From assembly GCA_030407315.1 (NCBI GenBank), contig JALQPE010002249.1, forward strand, positions 1 through 64,000: a DNA stretch of 64,000 nucleotides, given 5' to 3'. Source of the DNA: Asparagopsis taxiformis. Its lineage: Eukaryota; Rhodophyta; Florideophyceae; Bonnemaisoniales; Bonnemaisoniaceae. The notes under the pieces were generated by a model. That model ran no database searches, was not told the origin of the DNA, and was given only the letters and a program-made list of their open reading frames with translations. Shown piece by piece: positions 10,841-21,525 of the stretch; position 1 is the first letter of the stretch, and each line of letters starts with the position of its first letter. The position numbers and the translations under genes are program-made.

Positions 10841-13800
10841 TTACGCAGCGGAGTACTTGGAAACTAGTAGAGGGACCATTTGAAGAATGCCCAACATGTT
10901 ATTACTGCCAGTTGGTGAACCGTTGCGCAACCAATGAACGAACTGTGCAGTTGATAGTAAAGTAGCCGTCTCCTGAACTCGTTGACGGATGAACGACTGT
11001 AGGCGGTTATTTTCCCACATCGAAATGCAGAAGCAGAATACGGTTTTCAACTGACACGTACGTTTCCCATATGTTCCTGGATTGTGCACCACCAATCCAT
11101 TGATCTTGTTCAAAGTGCACGTATAGCAGCCAACTTCACCTGGAGCTACTGTCAGATTTGTACACATCGCCGCCTTGTGGCCAGATGCACAACATCGTAA
11201 ACAAAGGTTGTTGAAACATGTAGTAGATTGTGTGGTGTGTCTGACTAGTCGTCCGGATGCTACAGAGCAGGGGGGACACGTGCCATTGAGGTGCTCTGCA
11301 AGGTCGCAAAGCTGACCTGGTGTGGGATGTCCATGTTGTGGCTGGCCGGCAGCACTGAGTTGCAACGCATGGTTGGCAGTTACAAAGTCTGTTCCAGGCA
11401 GCACAGCAGCAGCAGCATTTGCGTCATTGTTCTGCGCCTGCAGCTGTTGTCCCTGAAGTCCATTGTTTCCCACTGTCGTCTGCAGAGTTTCATCTGCCGA
11501 CACTTGCAACTCGTTTTCACGACTTTCGCCTTGAGAAAGTGCAGCGCAATGATCACATGGCTCTATCTGGCGTACATGACACGAGCGGTTGTCCACAATG
11601 CCATCTGCAAACGAGTCGAGAAACCATCTTCGACAATCGGTTTTGGGTGTTGTACAGAGCTTAGTGGGCATGCCGAAACGTTTCATATCTTGATCGTCTT
11701 GTGGTGCTATACAGCGATTGCTCGGACGCGGTTGATGAATGATTACTGACTGTGCGGGCATGCCGTCTCTTCCTGCGCGGCCGCTCTCTTGTAGGAAGTC
11801 TATGACTGTAGCGGGTAGTCCTAGGTGAAGCACACAGCGGACGGACGGAACATCAATGCCGCAGCCGAAAGCAGATGTGGCTACCATCAATCGTGGCTTT
11901 ACGGAGCGGATAGCCTGCCATTTCTGGAGGGCCTCGGAGCGTTGTTCGTCTGTGAGATCGGCGTGATAGACGAGGCACTGGACTTGAGGGCAAATGAGGC
12001 TAAACACGTGTTCAACAGCGTTGCATCGTGCCTTGTTCTGGATGTACAGGATCATCCTCGTCTTTGTATCACCATTTTGGCCTGTACTATCCTCTGCGGC
12101 AACGCGAGCTATGAGCTGTGCTGCACTGAGCAGCATATTCGCCGCTGAAACCTGTGTCACACTGTAGCGAATATTCGATCGTGTCGTCGCCGAGCGCAGA
12201 ACATCCCAATCACGCATACCGCACGCATGCGAAATATCTTTCTCTAGCGGTGGTGGACAGGTAGCTGTCATAGCAACAATTGACACGCTGACGTCGTTGG
12301 GTCTGATAAACTCACGGACATCCTGCAGTGTGGTACGAAACCTTTTCCACAACAGCACGAGGTGTGCTTCGTCAATGAAGATACCATGAAGCCGTTCCGT
12401 TGCGGCAGCTGTGCGCAAGAATGAAGCGTACGCTGGGAGAACAAGCTGCTCGGCGCTCACCAACACAATGCGAACGTCGGGTGTATTGACTGCATCTGAG
12501 AATCTTGCTGCCGTTATACCTTTGCGTGCACACCTGTGAATTATATCATGTTGCAGCGATACGAGCGGAACGACAACCACAGAAACTTTATCCGGATTCA
12601 TGAATGCAGGAAGCATGAAAAGCAAGCTCTTCCCACTCCCGGTTGGCATCACCACCAGTAGGTCTTTACGTGGCTGCTGCTGCAGAGCGTGTAGCACTGC
12701 CGACTTTTGTTCTGAAGACTTGAACTGCGCTTCTGGAGACTGCAAGAATTTTTGCAGCGAGAGCGAAGCAGCAGCAGCTGTTGAGGTTGTGTTTGGAACT
12801 AATTGTGATGATGAAGCTGTGTTGGTCCTGGCTTGATCTGCGGCACCGTTCGAACAGTTATTGTCAGCACCACCGCCGCCGCCGCCGCCGCCATGATCTC
12901 CTTGGTCTGGAGCCGAAGACCTGCTCAGATTAGAAACGAGAATGTTCAAATTGTTTTCGATACAGTCGAGGCGAGCAAAAATCTGTGCTGACGTAACCAG
13001 GACGTTTGGAGAAGTTGCACCATTTGCACTTTGGCATGTCGGACTGGAAATGGACTTGGTACCCGGATTATCGCTGTGATTGGTTACGTGGTGAGAGAGG
13101 CGCGCGCCTGAGGAGAATGAATTGGGATGTCTTTTCTCGGTGAACGGGATGGGATGTCCGGTAGGTAGGCGAAGAACTCGGTGCCATGTCTGCGATGCAT
13201 TACGGAACTGCTGGAGTTCTGTAGCAGTAATTGAAGTGAGCTGTGAACGTGTAACCCCGTAGGTTGTTGTTGCGGTGTGCTCGGTGTGACCAGCCTGTAG
13301 GTGCATCGTCGCAGAGTTTGACTGGTCTTCGTCGGTGTGGGGAGTGGTATGCCATAGAGAAGCTGCAGTTGGGAGGTAGTGCTTGAGGACGGCACTGTGA
13401 AAATGTCTGTACTGTGTTGTACTCAATGGAATATTGGCAGAAGCGAGGCATGACGCAAAAGCTGTACGGAGTCGATCAGCGGATGAAGCATCGAACATGA
13501 AATCGAGGGGATTGCCGGCATCGCTCGGTGGCGGTAACTTGTCTAGACGACTGGTTTTGTGCGATGGGCCAATTTTTGAAGCAACTATTGATAGATCAAC
13601 ATCATCATCATCATCATCATCACCACCTGGTGTTTGGTCTTCAACCTGTGCACGAATCAAGATGTATAATGGATGAATAATAATCATAAAAATGTGCATG
13701 AATCCTGCTGTAACCGAGTCTGGAAAGCGTACTATAGCTCTGCCAGTACCGTTTTGCATGCATCGCGTTTTGTTGTATGTAAGGATTGTGAGCAGCTGTC

Positions 13801-15604
13801 CCTGGGACACAAAGATTCCACGAGTGGCAGTGGGGGTGTTACGTATGCGCAAAACGGCAGCTTCAGTCGCCCGGGCAGGACCGCCACTGCAAATTTGCAT
13901 GAGTGTATATATTATATCTTGAAGTGTTTCTACATGCGTTATAAACTCTTTGGCTGGATTTGTCTTGACTGTTACATCGGAATTGAATAGATGTGGATGC
14001 ACAGCGTTTACGTAAGCACGCCTCCATGCGTTGAGAGATTCATAGTTATTTGGGTGCATTAGGTACCAATATCCAGCCGATTTCTCTCCTAGAGCATCCT
14101 GCAATTCGCCGAGCATTGTCCAGAATTTGCAGTTTAGAGTCAAACCCATGAGTAATTTGTCTTGCAAAATGGTCCAGGCTTTTTGCTGGAGAGAATGAAC
14201 TGCTAAGGCCAGTCCTGGGACTGAAACCTCTTGTCCATCGACAATTGCACACATCGAGTGCCTAGTGCACAGCACCATGTTGATATGGTGCGACTCTGTA
14301 GCTGCCAAACGGAGACAGCAGCGAAGTACACTTGCTACAACTGTTGCTCCGGAGTCTGCGTCTTCTGAAGTAGCCGACTTCAATTGTTTCCATGCTTCTT
14401 CCCTGTCTGGCGCTGTTCGCGAAAAAGAGTAGATATGAGTGACTACCGCGCATTTGATAAGATATTTGAGAGAAGCCAGTATGGGAGAAGTTTCGCTTGC
14501 AGCAGCGAATCTGAAATCCCCTATGTTTCCGGGTTTTCTGCGCACAGCTGTGCAGGCTATGAATAAAGGCATGACACTCTGACGGGAGTCGACAGGATCG
14601 AACATAATACTGCGAACGATGACATGCAGTTTGCTTATTGCGGTAGATAGATTTGGATCGGCAATGGAGCACAATTGCTGAAACTGTTTTATCTCGAACA
14701 CCTGCGCATTTGTCATGAACAAGATGCGCTTTGGTTGTGGCCAATCGGAAACTGTTGACAAAAAGGTGAGCAGACGGCTCAATCGGACAATATAGATGCG
14801 CAAAGTTTCCGTAGACAGTGATAGACGTAGGGGCGAATTGAGAATCGTGTGAGACTTGATGTAAGCATTCTGGGCAGCGAGAGTGAAGGCATGATGGAGG
14901 TAGGCTGCTAGGACTCGTCTGGCGTGTGGAAATGGTGGAAGGGATGACCATTGCGTTGCGTTGTACGCATCTTCCATTGAAATTTTGTACGTTTCTTCGA
15001 GCTGTACATCGAATCGCATTTCGGATAGGAAGGAGTCTAGATGTGGAACTGGAATTTCTGAAGCCGTTCCCGGCGCACTTCCTTGGTCTTTCTGAAGGAG
15101 CTGGAGGACTGCTTCACATTGCTCTGTAATAACAGGAAACCAGGCAGTGTTCTTGCCGCCATAAATAGACTGTGCGAGAACGGGTATAGGATCTTTGATG
15201 GGCGCTTGTTTCGGCGGAACCAGGCAGCCACGAATGTGTCGTTTCATGGCGTCTTTCTTTGGCTTGATAGTACCGCAGTTTGAACATTGTAAACATTCCA
15301 CAACAGGGAGGAAATTCAAAGCGGGAAGTGGCAATGGATGGGAGAGAGGTCTGGAGTCTGTTGGAACAGAAGTTGTAGTATCAAAGTAGCACTGTCTGTC
15401 AGCAGGAATAGGGTCTGGAAGGGCAATCTGTTTGGATAGGATTTCGGATTGAATTTCCGCTGCAGTCTGATTGGGAATGCTGTGAACTTGTCGGAGATGA
15501 CGAGCTATGTTTTCCAGCTTGACTGCGTGTTGACAGTTGGAATCATTACACACAGCGACGTTTAGAAACTGTGCATAGGTGACGGAGGGGCATGGGGGAT
15601 TCAT
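10841..15604 (-). CDS. Tyrosine-recombinase-like / RecQ helicase fusion with zinc fingers, unit A
   Basis: A 1587-aa single-exon protein with a clear ATG. Residues 19-41 form a C2H2-like finger (C-x4-C...H-x4-H) resembling the module in fungal RecQ-like proteins; a second CxxC...H...C finger lies at 104-127. Residues about 570-785 match the tyrosine recombinase core: Arg in GGPARATE (578), Lys in the hairpin TYNKTR (612), Arg in QYRHFHSA (733), His in AGHTEHTA (773) and Tyr in TTTYG (782). After a Gly/Asn-rich linker comes a RecQ core: Walker A PTGSGKS (987), DEAH (1078), TAT (1113) and QESGRAGRDG (1272), then RecQ zinc-binding cysteines (1324-1353). A CCHC knuckle (1468-1481, C-x2-C-x4-H-x4-C) lies near the end. 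RecQ proteins unwind DNA 3' to 5'; tyrosine recombinases cut and rejoin DNA. The fusion suggests element mobilisation or amplification, as with telomere-linked helicases, but function is inferred. Confidence 0.85.
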   Translation of the reverse strand: MNPPCPSVTYAQFLNVAVCNDSNCQHAVKLENIARHLRQVHSIPNQTAAEIQSEILSKQIALPDPIPADRQCYFDTTTSVPTDSRPLSHPLPLPALNFLPVVECLQCSNCGTIKPKKDAMKRHIRGCLVPPKQAPIKDPIPVLAQSIYGGKNTAWFPVITEQCEAVLQLLQKDQGSAPGTASEIPVPHLDSFLSEMRFDVQLEETYKISMEDAYNATQWSSLPPFPHARRVLAAYLHHAFTLAAQNAYIKSHTILNSPLRLSLSTETLRIYIVRLSRLLTFLSTVSDWPQPKRILFMTNAQVFEIKQFQQLCSIADPNLSTAISKLHVIVRSIMFDPVDSRQSVMPLFIACTAVRRKPGNIGDFRFAAASETSPILASLKYLIKCAVVTHIYSFSRTAPDREEAWKQLKSATSEDADSGATVVASVLRCCLRLAATESHHINMVLCTRHSMCAIVDGQEVSVPGLALAVHSLQQKAWTILQDKLLMGLTLNCKFWTMLGELQDALGEKSAGYWYLMHPNNYESLNAWRRAYVNAVHPHLFNSDVTVKTNPAKEFITHVETLQDIIYTLMQICSGGPARATEAAVLRIRNTPTATRGIFVSQGQLLTILTYNKTRCMQNGTGRAIVRFPDSVTAGFMHIFMIIIHPLYILIRAQVEDQTPGGDDDDDDDVDLSIVASKIGPSHKTSRLDKLPPPSDAGNPLDFMFDASSADRLRTAFASCLASANIPLSTTQYRHFHSAVLKHYLPTAASLWHTTPHTDEDQSNSATMHLQAGHTEHTATTTYGVTRSQLTSITATELQQFRNASQTWHRVLRLPTGHPIPFTEKRHPNSFSSGARLSHHVTNHSDNPGTKSISSPTCQSANGATSPNVLVTSAQIFARLDCIENNLNILVSNLSRSSAPDQGDHGGGGGGGGADNNCSNGAADQARTNTASSSQLVPNTTSTAAAASLSLQKFLQSPEAQFKSSEQKSAVLHALQQQPRKDLLVVMPTGSGKSLLFMLPAFMNPDKVSVVVVPLVSLQHDIIHRCARKGITAARFSDAVNTPDVRIVLVSAEQLVLPAYASFLRTAAATERLHGIFIDEAHLVLLWKRFRTTLQDVREFIRPNDVSVSIVAMTATCPPPLEKDISHACGMRDWDVLRSATTRSNIRYSVTQVSAANMLLSAAQLIARVAAEDSTGQNGDTKTRMILYIQNKARCNAVEHVFSLICPQVQCLVYHADLTDEQRSEALQKWQAIRSVKPRLMVATSAFGCGIDVPSVRCVLHLGLPATVIDFLQESGRAGRDGMPAQSVIIHQPRPSNRCIAPQDDQDMKRFGMPTKLCTTPKTDCRRWFLDSFADGIVDNRSCHVRQIEPCDHCAALSQGESRENELQVSADETLQTTVGNNGLQGQQLQAQNNDANAAAAVLPGTDFVTANHALQLSAAGQPQHGHPTPGQLCDLAEHLNGTCPPCSVASGRLVRHTTQSTTCFNNLCLRCCASGHKAAMCTNLTVAPGEVGCYTCTLNKINGLVVHNPGTYGKRTCQLKTVFCFCISMWENNRLQSFIRQRVQETATLLSTAQFVHWLRNGSPTGSNNMLGILQMVPLLVSKYSAA

Positions 15605-16973
15605 ACTTTTCAGTGGTGGAAGGCTTGGATGTTATGCTTTCTGAGCGGGGTTTTTGGGGGGATTAAATAGTAGTAGTAGTAGGGGGGAGATGAACAGCTA
15701 GCTAGCTAGTAGGGTTTGTATTGAGCCTGGATAGCGGCGAGAATAGGGGCTAATGGGAAGTATAAAGCATACGCCGGGGATTAGGCGAATGGCGTGAACG
15801 GATACTAGGGAGATTAGGGGGACTGTTTGGAAGTAGAACGTGGTCGGACTTTATGCAGTGAGATCTGGTATGTACTGAACGGTCGAAGAGAATGCAGCAT
15901 GAAAGACATGAGATGGAGTTGGGGGATTAGGGGACTATAGGGTAGGAAACCGAAAGGAGGGAAGCTTGGAAAAGGAGTTGGTAAGCGAAAAGGGATGTAT
16001 GATCGTGGCACAGGGGAGAGGCGGTTGAGAGGAGCTGGAGGACTTGAAATCCACTCATCCTATTAGTATGTCTGACCGAAATAAAGTCCAACCGGCAGTA
16101 GGAGCAGGGAATCGGCAGTTCGTCATGGGAACGTCCGATTGGTTGGTCATATATACTGTGTTTGCGCACGATAGAGTTGGGACAATGGGGGTACAAAATT
16201 TGGTCGAAAAAGGAAGTCTGGCGTAATATGCAGGGAAGTCGGCGACTACAGTGCGCGACCAGCACACGCCACAACGGCACAGAACTGAAGGTCCCTTCGT
16301 TTTGACGCCCGCAATATCACGTTTAATCTACTAGTATAATATGTATGAGGGTACCCAGCGTTATATGAATCTATAATTTCTACTGAAAACACTTGGGGAT
16401 TCGGGCCACGAAGGTCACACGTCTGAATCACCGACGGTTTGGATTTCAAGTCGGACGTTGGCTGCAGTACTGGGCCTGCCGAGCAAGTGGCCGAAATAAT
16501 CTAAATTGTAAATAGTTTCCAAAATTAAATAATTAGTAGGTCGTACCCATTGAGTAGGCATGGCACGTTTATACACGTGGTGGGTGGTACTGTGCCACGT
16601 ATGCAGTGCATATACATGTATACAAGATCTGCCCTGTACACGTGGTGTACACTATTACTATATCCTTCTTACTGGCCGAAATAATCTAAATTGTGAATAG
16701 TTTCCAAAATTAAACAATTAGTAGGTCGTACCCATTGAGTAGGCATGGCAAGTTTATACACGTGGTGTACACTATTACTATATCCTTCTTACTAAAGTCC
16801 ATTCGCCGCAGCTGCAGTGACCACATTGCATAAGTCTATGTAGTGCGTGTCACCGCTTGGTACACAGCAGTGAATTAAACTTTACTACATCAGTCAGGCA
16901 ATGCTATTGCACACTATAAAAGCATCTAAGCATCATAAGCAATACCATTTACACATGTTGAACTAGTTTTAGA
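15605..16973. other. Gene-free right part of unit A (upstream of recombinase-RecQ)
   Basis: This is presumably the promoter region of the recombinase-RecQ gene plus the unit end. It contains repeated GGGGATTAGG-like motifs (about 15653, 15776, 15808 and 15921), a TAG trinucleotide run (15666-15684), the 185-bp duplication at 16489-16793 and AT-rich stretches. I recognise no gene. The distal 1.05 kb is retained in the gene-less unit C. Confidence 0.6.
16489..16793 (+). repeat. 185-bp-period direct duplication, unit A
   Basis: A segment starting GGCCGAAATAATCTAAATTG at 16489 recurs at 16674 with a few substitutions, and the segment ending in TATCCTTCTTACT is also present twice. The block includes several CACGTGG / GTGTACAC near-palindromes. 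It occurs in units A, B and C. Confidence 0.93.
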
Positions 16974-19900
16974 AAATGATCCCCATGACACATCAATCAG
17001 TCAAGGAACTCTGTTCTCTTCACAGGTTATGGACCCAGACGCACACTGCGACATTCAGGTTACCAATCCCCCTGAAAGCGTATCTCTCATCACCAGCTAT
17101 TGGCGACGCCAACTCCCCTCTCACCCGACGCCACCGGCGCTCTCTCAAACTACATGCATAAGGTCCTCGAATATCTCCTACATGCTATCACGGATACGAA
17201 CGTACCGGAAGTTTAGGGTTCCGATCCAACGTGACAATCACTCCCGAGCCCCACTCTGTCAATAAACAGTCCAAGAACTCTGCTCTCTTCACACGCACCC
17301 CTACCTGTCTGGACTATAGAATGTTCTAGTACAGTATACATAGTATAAACGGTAAAATCCCCTAGAAGCAATTCCCTGTGAATGTGGAAGATCCTTCTCG
17401 CATCTCGCTTGCTTTTCGGAAACACTTACGCACAAGTCACTTGGGAGCGAAGTCTTTCGGATATTGCGAGAAACCCGCAACCTATATAAGTCGAGGAACC
17501 GGGAGTTGAAAGACAGAGAGATACCTAGTGCTTTCAAGCTGGATAAAGATGATCTGCCTGCTAATTCTCGAGTGGCCAAACTTGGTATCACATCCCTCTA
17601 CTTTGCACGGTCCGCAAAGGTAAATGCTCCTGAAAGCATCACAATATTGTCGGAAGCTCCTCTCCTAGGGGATTAAGATGCTCTTCGCCTATCACCGCAA
17701 ATCTCTTCTCGCAATCATCCCACCGTGGTGATGCTCGGTCCGTTAGCACGATCTAGCTACACACACCTTAACCTTTTGGGTTTACGATTGAGAAGACAAG
17801 CTCGGTCGGAAATTCCCAGCCGGCGGTCTTTGGGAAAACGTTTTGGAACATACCGGGCATAAGTGAGGATATGGACAACGCGTACATTGTTATCCAAACC
17901 ATTTTCCGCACTCGTCCCAAATATACGTTGTTGTGATGTCTCGTTGATTAGGGGATGTTTTGCTCAAGTTGTGCTCTGATACAGCCTTCATTGTACGAGA
18001 TGGCTAACAAACGGAAAAGAGTAGAGGATGATTATCCTCTACTCGTTTTCGTTTGTTAGTCATCTCGTAATCTTTTCACTAACTCGTCTGCGCAAGCCTG
18101 GACCAACATGCATCTTACAGATATATTTCATGCCGTCGATAATCGAGAATGTCAGTATTCACAGGTAGTTAAAGACTATTAGGGGATTTATGGAGCTCGT
18201 ATGGATGATTCCATTGACTTGTATCTATACTCCAAAAACGAGGTGAATGCTCCGGGACGCATCACCATATCTTTGTAAACCCCTCCACTCAGCATGACTG
18301 TGACCCTTAAATAAACACAGAGTGAGAAACAAACTTTGGGGGATTTATGTGGATTAGGGTGTAGTGCAATGCCCGGAGGAGGGGTTCCCTTCGGCACAGC
18401 GTGAGGACAGTTCGAGATCCTCCTAGTCCTGGTAGGTGGTAGAGCGTCGAATCTCCGGTGTTCTCGTAACGCGTTGTAAGTCCGTTCCGGAGACTCTATT
18501 GGAATCTGAGGGATACAGTCACTTGACAAGTTCCAGGAGTATCCGGCTTCGGTTACTGAGGAACTCGAGAGAACGAAAGGGTAGCAGCGAAGTGCGGTTA
18601 CCGAAATTGTGGTCTACTTGGCAGATGTGAACCCTGGAGGAAAGGGGAGAAAAGAGAAATGAAGACGGCAAGTAAGGTACCGATAGCCGAGCACACCTTG
18701 CGCGAGGGCGGAGCCTTAGATGGGTGTAACCTCGGGCGGTCGAAGACTTGTCTTCGAAAAGGGGGGGCACAGTCCACTGCCAGTCGCCGATCCGGTACCT
18801 CGGATCGGGGAGAGCGGAGCTCGGTGTTTAGTAGGCCGTAGGCCACGGGGTGTGCCGGAAGGCCACAGCCTTGCGCGGAAGTGGGCGGTTGTAGGCCGAA
18901 GTCCGGTAGGGGTGAGAAAAACGAAACGAAAGTAAAAAAAGGGAAAGAAAATGAAGGAAGAAACAAAGAAAAGGGGAATGAGAACTTGCGCGGTCACCGC
19001 ACTGATGAACCAACGGTCGTTATCGGGGTCCGGAAGCGCGCCAAGCGTAATGAGCCACAGTCACAGACGAAGTGCAGTCTGCAGAAAAGGTGGGTACCAC
19101 TCTAGGAGCCAACTTGCGGTTGATTTACAATCCCAAGGGTCGAAAATACCCTTGGTATAAATATGGCTGCTGGGGTTGGGTTGGCGCCGGCCGACGCAGG
19201 CCCCGAAAAATCCTAAAATAAATAGCTAAACTAAAATAAATTACAATGTTTTGAATAGATAATTTGCTGTGGACAGGCTGTCGGTGAGATCCCAATGAAT
19301 AGAGCTGGACCAAATCCAAAGTGCCACACGTGTAAGGCGTGTTGCACTACATAGGGATTTAGGGGTATGTCAAAACATGACTTCATTACATAGAGGGCAA
19401 AGACACAGCAGCTTGATAAAATTAACCCAATGTTACCCATCTACGGGGGGATGATTGGCGGCCGCTGCCCTGTTGCAGGAACACCCAGAAACCGTTTAAA
19501 ATATTCTCACAAAATTTATCTTGCGACATCCCGAAAAAATCCTTAAAATTCGATATTAGCGTATTTGTACCGTTTAGGTAGTAGTAATAATATTGGGCGG
19601 GCGGTTTCACGACTATGGCTACTTGGAAACACGCGATTTCAGGCCAGCATGGCAGTGATAGTTTGGCATGATTAAGTGAGCGGAGCTCTGTCACACCTTT
19701 TCTGCTACACGCGTGTAGATGGTATGCCCGACGGACGTCGTCGCTAAGGACCTATATGCAGTGTGTGAAACGTTATACGATCCATGGTGTAAACAGTTTT
19801 CAAAAGTTACTCAACGATAATATACATTCACGTCATGACATGGTGCTGCTAGGTATGTGGTGCTGGCTGGGGCCCGGCCACAGTTTGACTGAACTGTACA

Positions 19901-20600
19901 CATGTACAGCACACACGCGGGAAGCCTACCAAGTTGATGTTTTTCACGGATGTGGCCGGCCCAGCCAGAGTGGCTAAAAAGGGGGCTGCCACGGGATGCG
20001 TCTGAAAATACCCAAAAATTAGGGAAATCAAAATGAACCGAAAATAAGCTTCAGGAAGCATCCCTCGGCATGACGTTGTTTATAGGGGCAGAACAAGGCT
20101 CAAGAGCTAATTTCGAGTACGTGTTTCATCGAGGAATGAAAATATAAGCGGGCTGTCGCAACGTAACACGTTGGACTTGGGGATTTTAGTGCAATGCATA
20201 ACGAAAGTACGCAGGGGCCTGGCACCGGAGCAGTCTGCGACAACTGAGCGTTGATGGCGACGATCGACGAACATAGGGGTGGGTGGTGGAATTAGGGTAT
20301 TGTTTGTGTGTAGGGATGAAACAGGTCGGGGATTAGGGGGGAATATTAGCTGCTGCACAAATGGCTGGATGGTATTGCACCAAAACGATATAGTGCAGCC
20401 ATGGAACCATCATATGCACGAACCACATACGAATTTATGTTTGGAAACGGTCTCGAGTGCAGGCAGGTGGAAAAGGTTTGCCCTCCCCCTTTGGCCATGG
20501 AAACATCTTTTATACTCTTGCGTACACATTCAAATACCTGTCTGACAAACGATTTCTTCTGCCACAACTATCCCCTCTATTCGTGCTGCTCGATCCCAAC
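16974..20600. other. Gene-free left part of unit B
   Basis: Equivalent to 1-3663 of unit A, without the indel cluster seen at the window start. No gene recognised. Confidence 0.6.
17994..18069. repeat. Palindrome, unit B
   Basis: Same sequence and arm structure as at 1056-1131. Confidence 0.9.
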
Positions 20601-21398
20601 ATGTTTTCCACTTGCCAACAGGAATTGTTCGTACGACGCGTGGTGCGCTTGATGATTTGCAGCAACACCACGAAGACCCCCGTTTCTACTGCACAGCTGA
20701 CCTCCCACGTGTTTCAAGGGATTCACCCACTGACCACCTCTACCACCTCTTCCCACCGCTTACTAGAACCATTCATATCACGTGCACAGGAACAGCTACG
20801 CTCCATCCTCGGGATGGAGATGGTTTTGATCTCTAGACAGAATGTTTCGTTTGCACAAGGACAGCGCAGGCAGAGGCGTCGTCCTCCTACTAGTGCCTAC
20901 ATATTGGTGTCCACCCTCCCATCGTCGAGCAGAGTTCGTGATGCAAATGAATTTGCTGCTTTGGCGTTGATGACTGTAATTGCTTCATTCATTGTTCTGC
21001 ACCCCGACTGCTGCATGGAGGAGGAGGAGCTATTTCTGCGACTAGGAAGATGTGGGATTCATCCGCAGACGGAGTGCCATGAGCTTGGTATGCAAGAAGA
21101 TGGCAATTTTGCTCACTGGATTAAGAACACCCTCCCTGGCCAGTGGTATTTGCAGCGCGACTATGTCAATTCTAAGTTGTACTACTCCCTTGGCGGCCGC
21201 CTTCGGGCAGAGTTGAACGACGCCGATATATTGGGCTTTGTGGACGCCACACTCCGACTCGCTGTTGCTGTCTTTTCAGACGATGATGAAGAAGGAGGAG
21301 GAGGTGTTGGTGTTGATGAACTCCCGGACGGGTTGGACGATGAAGGCAGGCGCCTACTGCAGCAGCGTCTCGATGAAGCTAGCGGAAGAGGTGACTAG
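20601..21398 (+). CDS. MAGE-domain protein, Nse3-like, unit B
   Basis: The 265-aa MAGE-like protein is identical in sequence to that of unit A from the shared ATG onward, as far as I can see. The upstream frame differs from A because A has one extra base near 3650 (GCTGGCTC in A against GCTGCTC here). The upstream ATG at 20401 therefore ends at a stop at 20652 instead of joining the MAGE domain. This supports the internal ATG, or a spliced upstream exon, as the real start. It is convergent with the ParB/dioxygenase gene. Confidence 0.7.
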   Translation: MFSTCQQELFVRRVVRLMICSNTTKTPVSTAQLTSHVFQGIHPLTTSTTSSHRLLEPFISRAQEQLRSILGMEMVLISRQNVSFAQGQRRQRRRPPTSAYILVSTLPSSSRVRDANEFAALALMTVIASFIVLHPDCCMEEEELFLRLGRCGIHPQTECHELGMQEDGNFAHWIKNTLPGQWYLQRDYVNSKLYYSLGGRLRAELNDADILGFVDATLRLAVAVFSDDDEEGGGGVGVDELPDGLDDEGRRLLQQRLDEASGRGD

Positions 21399-21525
21399 TA
21401 TTCGTCTATAGTAGCAGAATATAGTATGTAGGTAATGGAAAGGGGGTAGTAACTCAAACCCAATATACGTCAAACCAGTACACATGCTTCAATTTCTTCA
21501 ACTTTGTTCGTGTATTCAGCTGCTC

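Larger units (their letters stand above)
1..16973 (+). repeat. Tandem repeat unit A (about 17 kb)
   Basis: First of four head-to-tail copies; the sequence opening the window recurs at 16974, 33921 and 37057. The phase is arbitrary, because the array may extend left of the window. It holds the Nse3-like, ParB/dioxygenase and recombinase-RecQ genes. The first 340 bases contain dozens of one-to-three-base differences from the other copies, while the rest is nearly identical to unit B. That pattern fits an unpolished contig end better than real divergence. The organisation recalls subtelomeric helicase-bearing repeats such as yeast Y' elements or fungal telomere-linked helicase regions, but also a circularly integrating recombinase element. 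Confidence 0.95.

Noticed and set aside
14262..14951. 229-aa minus-strand frame
   Set aside because: It overlaps the recombinase-RecQ gene in another frame and shows no recognisable domain.
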